Position numbers and translations under genes: made by a program
Notes under the pieces: model-generated
Told to the model about the DNA's origin: nothing
The model's database searches: none
Seen by the model: the letters and a program-made list of their open reading frames with translations, nothing else
Shown: positions 7,880 to 16,699 of the stretch, piece by piece
Layout of the letters: the number at the start of each line of letters is the position of its first letter
Position numbering within the stretch: position 1 is the first letter of the stretch
Origin: JBBQRS01 sp038214535
GTDB lineage: Bacteria > Chloroflexota > Anaerolineae > CG2-30-64-16
Direction of reading: 5' to 3'
Assembly: GCA_038214535.1 (NCBI GenBank)
Contig: JBBQRS010000048.1
Span: forward strand, 1 to 33,839
Length of the DNA stretch: 33,839 nt

Positions 7880-9310
7880 TCAGGATGAGGGCGGCTTGTA
7901 TTCGCGCTCGACGATGTATCGTTGCTTGCCGGCCGCCTCGAACGCGGCGTTCATCTGGTCGGTCGCTTCGTCCAGCGCGGTCTTCACGTCGCCCTTTTCC
8001 AGCAGCGTCTTGTCGAACATCACGCGCCAGAACTTCTCGGCCTCCAACGGGCGCTCGCCATAGACCACGCGATACGGCATCGTCTTGGCCGTGCTGGCGA
8101 TCACGTGTTCCGTGTCGCTTTCCAGCAAGCGCGGGTTCTCCAGTAGATCCGCTTTATCGGGCGGCCCCTGCATCAGGATCGCCCAGTCCACCCGGCGCTC
8201 GTCGCTGCCCAGCATGGCCTGGATGTACTGGAAGGCCACTTCCTGTTCCTGCGGTGAGAAGGCGCTGAAGACGCCGTAGCCTTCTTCGGGCAGGGCCATA
8301 CCCCAGGAGGGTAAACCTGTACCGTTGAAGGTGGGGGTCGTCGTGGTGCTCCACTTGCCCACCATCTCCGGGAAGGTGGTGTTGATGCCGGGCGCGGCAT
8401 ACCCCTGGTCAATGAACATCACGGCCTTCTCGTTGCCGAAGGCTTCGCCCTCGCCCAGGCCCTGTGGGTCGTCAATCTCGTATTTCCAGTAGATGTCCTG
8501 CATCATCTGCAAGGCGCGCACGCCCGGCTCTTCGTTCCACAGCGCCTTGGTGCCGTCGGCGTTGTACATCCAGCCGCCCTGTTGATACACCAGGGTGTGG
8601 AAGAGCCACTCGCGCGCCCAGTAGTCGTTCAGCGTGTAGCCCGACTGAACGATCTTGCCGCCTTCTTTCTTGGTGAGCTGCTGGGCCATCTTGATGAACT
8701 CATCCCAGTTTGCCGGGATGTCTTCCGGTTTGATGCCTTCTTTTTCCATCAGCGCATGATTGTAGAAGAGCATGTCGGCGTAGAAGGCGAAGTCGGAGGT
8801 GTAGATCTTGCCGTTGGTCGGGTCGCGGTTGAAGGGCGTGCTGATTAGCTCTCCCCAATCCCAGATGTCATCGGGATAGGGCGCCAGCGCGCCGGCGCGT
8901 TGCAGGTCATAGCGCCAGAAGAAGTGAACGTTGGAGAAGGCGGGCCCGCTGCCCGCGCTGGCCACCGTCAGCAGTTTGGTCTCGATATCGGTCCAGGGCA
9001 GCGGGTTGTACTTCAGCGTGACGCCGGGATGCGCCGTCTCGAATTCCTTCACCAGTTCGTCGGTGAAGTTCATCCGCGGTTCGTAGTCCCAGTCCCAGAA
9101 TTCGATTTCTCCCTGGAAGCCTGTGGCCGGGGCGTCGGCCGCGGCCGCGGGTTGGTCAGCGCCCGGGGCCGACGCCGCGGGCGCTTCCGCCGCGGGGGCC
9201 GGGGCCGCCGGCGCGCCGCAGGCCGCCAGGAGCGAGCCGGCCGTGACGCCGGCGGACAGGCGCACAAAGTCGCGCCGGGTCAGTTTGCGATTTTCAGACA
9301 GGTTTTTCAT
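7880..9310 (-). CDS. Extracellular sugar-binding lipoprotein of CUT1 ABC importer, operon A (Tat-exported)
   Basis: A 476-aa solute-binding protein (SBP_bac_1/MalE-like). The N-terminus has a twin-arginine motif (TRRDFVRLSAG, Arg12-Arg13) and then a lipobox LLAAC with Cys31, so it is probably exported folded by Tat and anchored by a lipid. An Ala/Pro-rich linker (about 33-60) precedes the binding domain, which begins EIEFWDWDYEPRMNFTDELVKEFE and later has YPDDIWDWGEL and GYAAPGINTTFPEM. It is the first gene of the unit SBP-permease-permease-MttB-GH4-SIS-UroD-kinase. Start ATG at 9310 has the RBS AAGGAAGAG. The ligand is unknown; neighbours suggest an oligosaccharide or glycoside. Confidence 0.93.
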   Translation of the reverse strand: MKNLSENRKLTRRDFVRLSAGVTAGSLLAACGAPAAPAPAAEAPAASAPGADQPAAAADAPATGFQGEIEFWDWDYEPRMNFTDELVKEFETAHPGVTLKYNPLPWTDIETKLLTVASAGSGPAFSNVHFFWRYDLQRAGALAPYPDDIWDWGELISTPFNRDPTNGKIYTSDFAFYADMLFYNHALMEKEGIKPEDIPANWDEFIKMAQQLTKKEGGKIVQSGYTLNDYWAREWLFHTLVYQQGGWMYNADGTKALWNEEPGVRALQMMQDIYWKYEIDDPQGLGEGEAFGNEKAVMFIDQGYAAPGINTTFPEMVGKWSTTTTPTFNGTGLPSWGMALPEEGYGVFSAFSPQEQEVAFQYIQAMLGSDERRVDWAILMQGPPDKADLLENPRLLESDTEHVIASTAKTMPYRVVYGERPLEAEKFWRVMFDKTLLEKGDVKTALDEATDQMNAAFEAAGKQRYIVEREYKPPSS

Positions 9311-9507
9311 GGGTACGTTCTCTTCCTTTCGTGAAGCGTATCGTCATTATGCACAGCGCGCCATCCTCTCTTTGATGGCGCTTGTCTCTCACGTTCTTGG
9401 GCAGGTTGACCTCCTCTCGCCGGGCTTCTCCATCCCCGGCGCTATTCAACGAACTTCTCTGAGAGTTCCTGCGCGGCCAGCCAGGGCCGACCTTGCAGGG
9501 CGGCATA

Positions 9508-10857
9508 TCAGGAAAATTGTGGCAGATATTGCTTCTGCGCGGCCAGCAGTTCATCGGCCAGTTTGCCGGCCTTCACCGGATCCGTCACCGCCCCATCCAT
9601 CAGCAGGGCCTCGACGAACAAGGCCCGGTCGCCCGTAAGCGCCGCTGCGATGGTCACCTGCTGCCCGGCGATCTTGCGCGCCAGCGGAGCGATCAGTTGT
9701 TGCGGGAAGTTCGCGACCTGCACGGGCAGCAACCCGCGTCCCGTGGCTACGCTGGACATCTCCAGCACGGCATCGGCGGGCAGACCCGGGATCGCGCCGC
9801 CATTGGGCAGGTTGGCCGCATACATCTGGCGATCATCATCCGCGATAGATTTCAGGATATCGAGGAGCTGCGAATGTTCGCCCGACGCCCGATCGAAGAA
9901 GTCTTCACTCAATGGGGCATTGCCGAGCGCCCGGGCGCGCATCTGTTTGTAGATGTCGTCCCCGTAGGCGAGCACACCTTCCACATTAAACGCGTCAATG
10001 CCCAGTATTTTACCGTAATAATCGCCGCCGGGGAAACGCTCCGGGAAAAACTCGGTGACGTGACGGTCGTTGACCGCCGGATAAGCGCCGTAGGCCTCGA
10101 ACAGCGAGAACGCGAACGGATTGTTCGCGACGTTGAACCCGCCGCCCCACATGCTGGTGTCGTTCGTTGTTTGGGCGCCGGCGGTTCGTTCCCTGGCGAC
10201 CTGTTCGCGTACCAACGGCCATGCGTCTTGCCCCTTCCAGCGCAGATCATAGAGCCACGTGAAGTGGTTGACCCCTGCCGCCAGATAGCTCATCTCCTCA
10301 ACCGGTTTGCCGATGAACCCGGCCAGTTCGTGAAAGACGTGGTGCGTGCCGATACACAGACCCACCATGTTCGCGCCGGTGGCCTTGCGGACGGCCCAAC
10401 AGTTGACGGTCATCGGGTTCGAGTAGTTGATGAAGAAGGCGTCGGGACACAGCGCCAGCACGTCGCGCGCGATGTCCACGTTGGCCGGGATCATGCGCAG
10501 CGCCCGCGAGATGCCGCCCGGCATGATCGTATCGCCCACCGGCTGATAGATGCCGTACTTGCGCGGGATCATGACGTCCGCCTCCCACGCGCGTCGCCCG
10601 CCCACACCGATGGTGATGACCACCACGTCGGCTCCCGGCAGCACATCGCGCCGGTCGGTGGAGGATTCTACCGTGATCGGCGCGTCCCGCGCCTCGATCA
10701 TCTTGCGCGCCAGCCCTTCGGCGGTCTCCAGCGCCACGGGGTCAATGTCCACCAGCGCCAGCCGCGCGCTCCATCCGGCCAGGATCAGATCGGCCACCAA
10801 TCCCTGTGTAAACATCGCGCTGCCGGCTCCAATGATAACGATCTTCTGCGGTTCCAT
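9508..10857 (-). CDS. Glycoside hydrolase family 4 (NAD/metal-dependent), operon B
   Basis: A 449-aa GH4 enzyme, clearly related in layout to the one at 2976-4349 but well diverged from it. It shows the Rossmann motif KIVIIGAGS, VDIDPVAL, and STDRRDVLPGADVV. The segment INYSNP includes the conserved Asn. The metal ligands are Cys168 in GLCIGT and His198 in GVNHFTW. As in the first GH4, the residues after the Cys are Ile-Gly. The frame is open to 10896, but ATG at 10857 has the RBS GAAAGGAAAC at proper distance and starts the protein directly at the NAD-binding strand. It is the last gene of operon B; about 200 bp separate it from the binding-protein gene of operon A. Substrate unknown. Confidence 0.92.
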   Translation of the reverse strand: MEPQKIVIIGAGSAMFTQGLVADLILAGWSARLALVDIDPVALETAEGLARKMIEARDAPITVESSTDRRDVLPGADVVVITIGVGGRRAWEADVMIPRKYGIYQPVGDTIMPGGISRALRMIPANVDIARDVLALCPDAFFINYSNPMTVNCWAVRKATGANMVGLCIGTHHVFHELAGFIGKPVEEMSYLAAGVNHFTWLYDLRWKGQDAWPLVREQVARERTAGAQTTNDTSMWGGGFNVANNPFAFSLFEAYGAYPAVNDRHVTEFFPERFPGGDYYGKILGIDAFNVEGVLAYGDDIYKQMRARALGNAPLSEDFFDRASGEHSQLLDILKSIADDDRQMYAANLPNGGAIPGLPADAVLEMSSVATGRGLLPVQVANFPQQLIAPLARKIAGQQVTIAAALTGDRALFVEALLMDGAVTDPVKAGKLADELLAAQKQYLPQFS

Positions 10858-10899
10858 ACGGTTTCCTTTCAAAATTGTTTGGTCTCTATCCGCCAATCC

Positions 10900-10962
10900 C
10901 TTTGTAGTGACGGCTTCAGCCGTTGGGGAAGCAGTACAACGGCTGAAGCCGTCACTACAAAG
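10900..10962. repeat. Intergenic palindrome, family 2, copy 1 (perfect 25-bp arms)
   Basis: Inverted repeat with perfect 25-nt arms (10900-10924 and 10938-10962, core GTAGTGACGGCTTCAGCCGT) and a 13-nt loop, between the UroD and GH4 genes of operon B. Each arm also holds a small internal palindrome (GGCTTCAGCC). A close relative with the same 13-nt loop length is at 21753-21813. Confidence 0.88.
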
Positions 10963-10974
10963 AAGTGTTCGGTG

Positions 10975-12078
10975 TTATACTATCGGGTACTGTCCGACCT
11001 CATCAATGGCGTCCATCACCGCGCGCGTACCCGCCTTGAAGATGCGCTCAGTTTCGTCATCTTCCGCACCCCAGGGGCCCATCTCGGTAAAGCTCAGCAC
11101 CAGCCGGTTTCCCGGTGGGTCGCTTTTGAGCAGGTTCACCGTCCAATCATGCGTCTCTTGGGCCCCCATCCAGAACAGCGTTTCGGGCAGGTTCACCCAG
11201 ATGACGGTGTCCGGCCCCCAGATTGCGCGCGCCTCGGCGACGCTCAACTCGCCCACCGGCGGCGGCGTATACGCTTCGATCACGGCGACGCCGGTCTCGC
11301 GCAGCAGCGGCGCGATGGCGCGCATGTTGCGGGTCGCGTCGCAGTGTAGCGCGCACAGCTTGCCGCGCGCTTGCAGATAGGGTACCCACTTCTGGTAGAA
11401 AGGCAGCTCGTGTCGGGCGAACTGCTCCGCGCCCCACAGCCCCTCGAACCAGCCGAAGGCCACGAAGTCGCCGGGCAACTCGGCCGCCAGGGTCAACCGG
11501 CGCTCGTCGCGTCGTGTCTGCGCCTCGACCAGGCGCGCGAACGCGTCCGGCCAATCGTGCTGCGCGTACACCCACCTTTCCAGCCCGAAGTAGCTGCCGA
11601 AGTAGACGCGGGTTGCGCCGTAGGGCGGGGCTTCCATATCCAACGCGGTGTCGCGCACGATGCCGTCGGTCCCCGCATCGCGCACCGCGCCCCGGTAGAT
11701 GCCCTCATCCAGGTGAAACACCTCATCGTCCAGCATGAAGATCACCGGCTCGATGTCGGCTTCCTGTTTGATCAGCCCCTCCACCTCCGCCGACTCGTTG
11801 TCGCTGATCCGCCCGGCGTGGATGCGCTCGCGAGTCGAGACGTCGCCCGCGGGCGTCCGATACGTGGTAACGATGGTGTCGCCCTCATGACGCCGTTCTT
11901 CGACGACGTTGGGCCGTTCCGACCAGATGGACGAGACGCGCACGCACAGCCCCATGCCGCGGTTGCGCATCTCCCGGTCAAACTCGCCGCGCGGCACCAG
12001 GTTTGAGTACGGCGCGAAGGGGACCCGGTCCGGCTTGCCGCCGTGTAGCACCGCGCTGATTCGCTCATTAAAATTCAC
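10975..12078 (-). CDS. Uroporphyrinogen decarboxylase (UroD/MtaA)-family protein, operon B
   Basis: A 367-aa UroD-superfamily TIM-barrel protein. The opening NFNERISAVLHGGKPDRVPF matches the family N-terminus. It differs strongly from the UroD protein at 600-1787, so the two are not a recent duplicate. Near residue 245 it has ALHCDAT, where His245 and Cys246 are adjacent rather than in the His-x-Cys zinc motif of MtaA. I see no matching downstream Cys; the late segment reads LVLSFTEMGPWG. The start is GTG at 12078 with a strong RBS (GGAGG). It sits between the MalG-type permease and GH4 of the same operon, so it probably acts on the imported compound, but the reaction is unknown. Confidence 0.83.
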   Translation of the reverse strand: MNFNERISAVLHGGKPDRVPFAPYSNLVPRGEFDREMRNRGMGLCVRVSSIWSERPNVVEERRHEGDTIVTTYRTPAGDVSTRERIHAGRISDNESAEVEGLIKQEADIEPVIFMLDDEVFHLDEGIYRGAVRDAGTDGIVRDTALDMEAPPYGATRVYFGSYFGLERWVYAQHDWPDAFARLVEAQTRRDERRLTLAAELPGDFVAFGWFEGLWGAEQFARHELPFYQKWVPYLQARGKLCALHCDATRNMRAIAPLLRETGVAVIEAYTPPPVGELSVAEARAIWGPDTVIWVNLPETLFWMGAQETHDWTVNLLKSDPPGNRLVLSFTEMGPWGAEDDETERIFKAGTRAVMDAIDEVGQYPIV

Positions 12079-12132
12079 CCACGACCTCCATAGTCTATGC
12101 TTTAAGGTATGATCGGGAACGAAGCCGTTGAG

Positions 12133-12179
12133 ATGCGTAGTCTAGCCCCTTGTGGGCGCTCGTGACGCCCACTACGCAT
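12133..12179. repeat. Nested hairpin between permease and UroD genes (operon B)
   Basis: Outer arms ATGCGTAGT (12133-12141) and ACTACGCAT (12171-12179) enclose an inner stem GTGGGCG (12152-12158) / CGCCCAC (12166-12172); the pairings share two bases at the right. The rest of the 115-bp gap holds only the UroD ribosome binding site. Possibly a degenerate member of the GTAGT-type palindromes seen elsewhere in the window. Confidence 0.55.
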
Positions 12180-12193
12180 TTTCGAAGATACGC

Positions 12194-13087
<894 letters not shown>

Positions 13088-13090
13088 GAT

Positions 13091-14050
13091 CTAATACTCC
13101 CAATCTCTGCGCAGCACCTTGAGTTGAATCAACGTAGCGACCATGATGAACAAGAAGAGCACCATTGCCATCGCCGACGCCAGACCCTGCTCCTGGAAAC
13201 GGAAGGCGGTTTCGTAGATGTGCAATACCAGCGTCCGCGTGAGGTTGCTCGGCCCGCCGCGTGTCATCACCTGGAAGATGACGAAGACTTGCCACGTCGA
13301 AAGCATGGTCATCACGATGACGAAGGTGAACGTCGGGCGCAGCAGAGGTACGGTGATGTGTCGGAAGCGCTGCCAGACGCTGGCCCCATCCACGCGTGCC
13401 GCCTCGTGGAACACCTCCGGGATGCCCTGTAACCCCGCAAGGAAGATCACCAGGTTATAGCCCATATCCTGCCAGAGATAGGTGATGACCAGCGCCAGCA
13501 TGGGCAGCGGAACGCCGAGGATGCGGTTTTGCGAGTCTCCCAGCCACACCTTCCCGTTCAGCCCGATGCTGCGCAGCACCGAGTTAAGCAGGCCAAATGT
13601 CGGATTATAGATGCTGCCCCAGATCAGTGAAACGGCGACCAACGAGGTGACGGTCGGCAGGAAGTAAATCGTGCGAAATGCCGATTGGAACCGACGACCC
13701 ACGCCGTCAATCAGCGAAGCCAGCGTCAGGGTCACCACCAGATTCAACGGCACGTAGACTACTGCAAAAAGCAGCGTATTTTTTGCAGCCATCCGAAAGA
13801 GCTTGCCGTTGGGCGAGTCGGATAATAACTCCAGGTAATTGTCTATGCCGATGAACGGGTTCAGCCCGCCCAGTCCCAATACCTCACCCTGGCGCGTCGG
13901 GCTGAACCGAAACAACGTGATGACGATGGCCCAGATCATCGGCACGAGGGTGAAGAACATCATATAGAGCATGATCGGCGTCAGGCTTCCGGTCACGAAT
14001 CGCTTCTGGCCTTGCCCCAGGCTGCCGGTCTTTGGTGTGGATGCCGCCAT
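13091..14050 (-). CDS. CUT1 sugar ABC transporter permease (MalF type), operon B
   Basis: A 319-aa permease. The polar N-terminus (about 1-22) is followed by six predicted membrane spans. The EAA loop is at about 216-237 (HEAARVDGASVWQRFRHITV). The segment YNPTFGLLNSVLRSIGL is typical of MalF/UgpA-like sugar permeases. Start ATG at 14050 has a purine-rich RBS (AAGGGGGACACG). It follows the binding-protein gene after a gap filled by a large GC-rich inverted repeat. Confidence 0.93.
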   Translation of the reverse strand: MAASTPKTGSLGQGQKRFVTGSLTPIMLYMMFFTLVPMIWAIVITLFRFSPTRQGEVLGLGGLNPFIGIDNYLELLSDSPNGKLFRMAAKNTLLFAVVYVPLNLVVTLTLASLIDGVGRRFQSAFRTIYFLPTVTSLVAVSLIWGSIYNPTFGLLNSVLRSIGLNGKVWLGDSQNRILGVPLPMLALVITYLWQDMGYNLVIFLAGLQGIPEVFHEAARVDGASVWQRFRHITVPLLRPTFTFVIVMTMLSTWQVFVIFQVMTRGGPSNLTRTLVLHIYETAFRFQEQGLASAMAMVLFLFIMVATLIQLKVLRRDWEY

Positions 14051-14074
14051 CGTGTCCCCCCTTATGGCTCTCGG

Positions 14075-14149
14075 CCCTCACCCCAACCCTCTCCCGCGGG
14101 GCGAGGGAGCATATTGCCCCCTCTCCCTCTGGGAGGGCCGGGGTGAGGG
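14075..14149. repeat. CCCTCACCCC-type inverted repeat between binding-protein and permease genes (operon B)
   Basis: Outer arms CCCTCACCCC (14075-14084) and GGGGTGAGGG (14140-14149) pair perfectly; inside are further CCCTCTCCC / GGGAGGG blocks. This G/C-skewed element is a type of dispersed intergenic repeat that I recognise from many bacterial genomes. Its place, right after the binding-protein stop, matches that of the unrelated hairpin in operon A. Confidence 0.75.
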
Positions 14150-14154
14150 AGGTC

Positions 14155-15552
14155 TTACGCGCCGATCTTGCTGTCAATCATGCCGTTGATCTCTTCGTTC
14201 ATCAACGCCACAACCTCGGCCGGCGTGTGCTGGCCCTGCAACGTCTCCGTCAGGCGCGCCTGAATGACGTTATACCAGACGAAGTCACGGTCTTGCAGGT
14301 CGCCCACGAAGCGGCCGAACGGCAGCACTTCGAGGCTCGGCGCGATCCAGTCAATGTCGTCCAACAGGGTCGGATCCTCGGCCACCGCCTTGAGGGCCGG
14401 GATCGTGCCGGTGCCGACGTTCCACGATTTGGCGTTGGCGGGGTCCGCCGCCGCAAAGCGGGCGTAGTCCCATGCGATGGGCAGCGCCTTGGTGTTCTTG
14501 GAGACCACCTTGCCCCAGCCCGCGTCCGCCGCAAAAGCCATCTGGTCGCCGTAGTACGGCAAGCGCACATACTCCCAGGGATCCGCGAAATCGGGGAAGT
14601 TGCGGCGGCCTTCCGGGACGATCCACGGGCCGATGAAGCCGATGGCGACTAACCCCTGGAAGAATGAGTCGCCTACCGGGTTCGAATCACCATTGAAGGT
14701 GTGGGCATCCGTCACCCGATCCTTCAGCGCCATGTCCTGCAGCCACTGCACGGTGGCTTCGGCCTGATCTGTCTCCAGGTTCAGGTGAACCTTGTCGTCG
14801 GCCCAGTAGTCGCCGCCGCGCTCCAGGATGCCTTCCCACAATTGGAACCCCAGGCCGTCAGCGGTCACGTAGTGATAACCGGCGCGCTCCAGAACGTCAC
14901 CGTTCCAGCGGGCAAGCTTAGAAGCATTGGCGACCAGTTCATCCCACTTCGCCCATGTCGGCGGGAAGGTGATGCCGTCTTCTTCGAACATCCGCTTGTT
15001 GGTCAGGACGGCGCCGTTCTCGAGGTTATATTCATTGGGCAAGCCGTACAGCTTGCCGTCGCGCACGTAGCCGTCCAGCGGCGCGGCGTAGAACGTATCC
15101 TGCGCCTGGGCATAGGTCATCATATCGGCGGGCGCTTCGGCGAGCGTGCCGCCCTTAGTGTAAGCAGGCACCCACGAGCCGAACATTTCCATGATGTCCG
15201 CCTCGTTCTGGGCGGCCATCGAGGTCTGGATCGTCTGGGTGAATAACCCGTAATCGAAGTTCTCGTACTTGATTTCGACATTGGGATTCGCCTCGACGTA
15301 CTTAGCGATGGTTGCATCGTTGGCCGCAATGAACGAGGGGTTCTGGTGCGACCAGAGGCGGATCGTGGTCTTTTCGCCGGAGGGCTGCGCGGCGGCAGGA
15401 GCCTCAGCCGCAGCGGCCTGTTCTTCGGCGGCGGGTTGTTGGGCGGGGGCGGCAGGCGCGGCGGCCTGTCCACAGGCCGCGAGCGCGGCGGCCGCGCCGA
15501 CGCCGCCCGTGAGCCGGAGCATTTCACGACGAGTCATCTTCTTGGACATCAT
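14155..15552 (-). CDS. Extracellular sugar-binding lipoprotein of CUT1 ABC importer, operon B (Tat-exported)
   Basis: A 465-aa MalE-like solute-binding protein. The signal has a twin-arginine motif (TRREMLRLTGG, Arg8-Arg9) and a lipobox ALAAC (Cys27), followed by an Ala/Pro/Glu-rich linker to about residue 58. The mature domain starts TTIRLWSHQNPSFIAANDATIAKYVE, and near the middle has NEYNLENGAVLTNKRMFEEDGI, typical of SBP_bac_1 proteins. Two ATGs stand in tandem; the second (15549) is slightly better spaced from GGAGG, so the protein may be one residue shorter. It is the first gene of the unit SBP-permease-permease-UroD-GH4. Ligand unknown. Confidence 0.93.
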   Translation of the reverse strand: MMSKKMTRREMLRLTGGVGAAAALAACGQAAAPAAPAQQPAAEEQAAAAEAPAAAQPSGEKTTIRLWSHQNPSFIAANDATIAKYVEANPNVEIKYENFDYGLFTQTIQTSMAAQNEADIMEMFGSWVPAYTKGGTLAEAPADMMTYAQAQDTFYAAPLDGYVRDGKLYGLPNEYNLENGAVLTNKRMFEEDGITFPPTWAKWDELVANASKLARWNGDVLERAGYHYVTADGLGFQLWEGILERGGDYWADDKVHLNLETDQAEATVQWLQDMALKDRVTDAHTFNGDSNPVGDSFFQGLVAIGFIGPWIVPEGRRNFPDFADPWEYVRLPYYGDQMAFAADAGWGKVVSKNTKALPIAWDYARFAAADPANAKSWNVGTGTIPALKAVAEDPTLLDDIDWIAPSLEVLPFGRFVGDLQDRDFVWYNVIQARLTETLQGQHTPAEVVALMNEEINGMIDSKIGA

Positions 15553-15676
15553 TATCCTCCTGATAATTTTGAACAGCGATCATCTTTAATCCGGCCAAAC
15601 GTCCATGTCGTTGGTCCGGCGGAAACTCACTCCCTATTGGTGGGATGTCACCTCCTGACTCGCTGCGCACCACATC

Positions 15677-16693
15677 TCACGAATGTAGCGCCGGGATCAG
15701 CCTGCGGGCGTTCTCCATATACAGCTTATCGAGAACGTCTGCGGGCAGGCCGATGGCGTCAATCTTCCAGCGCCCCTGGATCGGGAACGGGTGATCCATC
15801 TGCGCGTCGTCGGTCTCGAAGTAGCGCCGGTGGATGTCGTAGAACGCCGCGATGCCGTCAACGTCCACACGTTCCGGCATGTTGAAGGCGTCCCAGCCCA
15901 ACACCAGGTCCGATCCCAGCATGATCCGGTCCTGGTGCTTGATGAAGAAGGCGCGCGCTTCCTCTCGCGGGTGGCGCCCGAATTCGGCCAGCCGCGCCGA
16001 GGTCTCGACCGCGTAGTTCGGATATCGGCTCAGACAGGCGTCCACATAGTTGAGATCTTCGGCGCAGTTGCCCAGATGCGCGCCGATGAAGGTCGTGCGC
16101 GGATGCCGCTCGATGACGTGATTGAGTTGGGCGAGTAGTTCCCAGAAGCCGGGGTACTCCGGGCCGCCGAAATGCCAGTCGGGATGGGCGCTCAATTCGT
16201 CCCAACGTTCGTTTTCCGCGTTCAGCGGCTCGAAGAACGCCTTCGGGTCGGCAGTGTGAATGAGCACCGGAACGCCGAGCGCGCCCGCGCGCGCCCACAG
16301 CGGATCGAGTCGCGGGTCGTCTACGGCGATCAGCTTACCTTCGCTGTCTCTGTGGCGCAGCCCCAACTCCTTGAAGATTTTCAACCCGGCCGCGCCGGCC
16401 GTGACCTTGCGCTCCAGATCATCGGCCATCCGCTCGCCAAACCCGGCGGTCAGGTTGTTGAAGACGGGCGTGGGGAAGTAAACCATCCGGTCGCCCAGCA
16501 CGTCCCGAAAGGCGCGCATCCCCTCTTCATAAGGAATCCCCATCGCTTCGAGGATGCCCAGGTTCACCACGCGTTCCATCTCCGCGGCGTCCATGATGCG
16601 CCGCATTTCCCCTGCGGCCATCGGGTGGATGTGCGTGTGAATATCGAAAATCATGCGCCGATTACGGGATGGATTGTTCATCATAGATACCAT
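15677..16693 (-). CDS. Amidohydrolase_2-family TIM-barrel hydrolase
   Basis: A 338-aa metal-dependent hydrolase of the amidohydrolase-2 type. The N-terminal metal motif is FDIHTHIHP, followed by a possible bridging Lys region (GLKIFKELG), then IHTADP, FIGAHLGN and the Asp motif MLGSDL. Relatives include lactonases, decarboxylases and hydratases that act on small acids. Start ATG at 16693 lies 6 nt past the stop of the apiosidase-like gene with GAGGCG close upstream; internal ATGs at the third to fifth codons and before IFDIHTH are alternatives. Tight spacing to the GH140-like gene suggests a role on the released sugar or its lactone, but this is inference. Confidence 0.82.
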   Translation of the reverse strand: MVSMMNNPSRNRRMIFDIHTHIHPMAAGEMRRIMDAAEMERVVNLGILEAMGIPYEEGMRAFRDVLGDRMVYFPTPVFNNLTAGFGERMADDLERKVTAGAAGLKIFKELGLRHRDSEGKLIAVDDPRLDPLWARAGALGVPVLIHTADPKAFFEPLNAENERWDELSAHPDWHFGGPEYPGFWELLAQLNHVIERHPRTTFIGAHLGNCAEDLNYVDACLSRYPNYAVETSARLAEFGRHPREEARAFFIKHQDRIMLGSDLVLGWDAFNMPERVDVDGIAAFYDIHRRYFETDDAQMDHPFPIQGRWKIDAIGLPADVLDKLYMENARRLIPALHS

Positions 16694-16699
16694 TTCGCC

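Noticed and set aside
9493..11349. Long open frame on the plus strand opposite the GH4 and UroD genes of operon B
   Set aside because: It runs antisense to two clear family members, and its translation is Arg/His/Gln-rich with no recognisable motif, as expected for the mirror frame of GC-rich genes.
15640..15660. AGGAGGTGA on the minus strand between the amidohydrolase and binding-protein genes, which looks like a perfect ribosome binding site
   Set aside because: Only a handful of codons follow before a stop, and no leader peptide pattern is visible.
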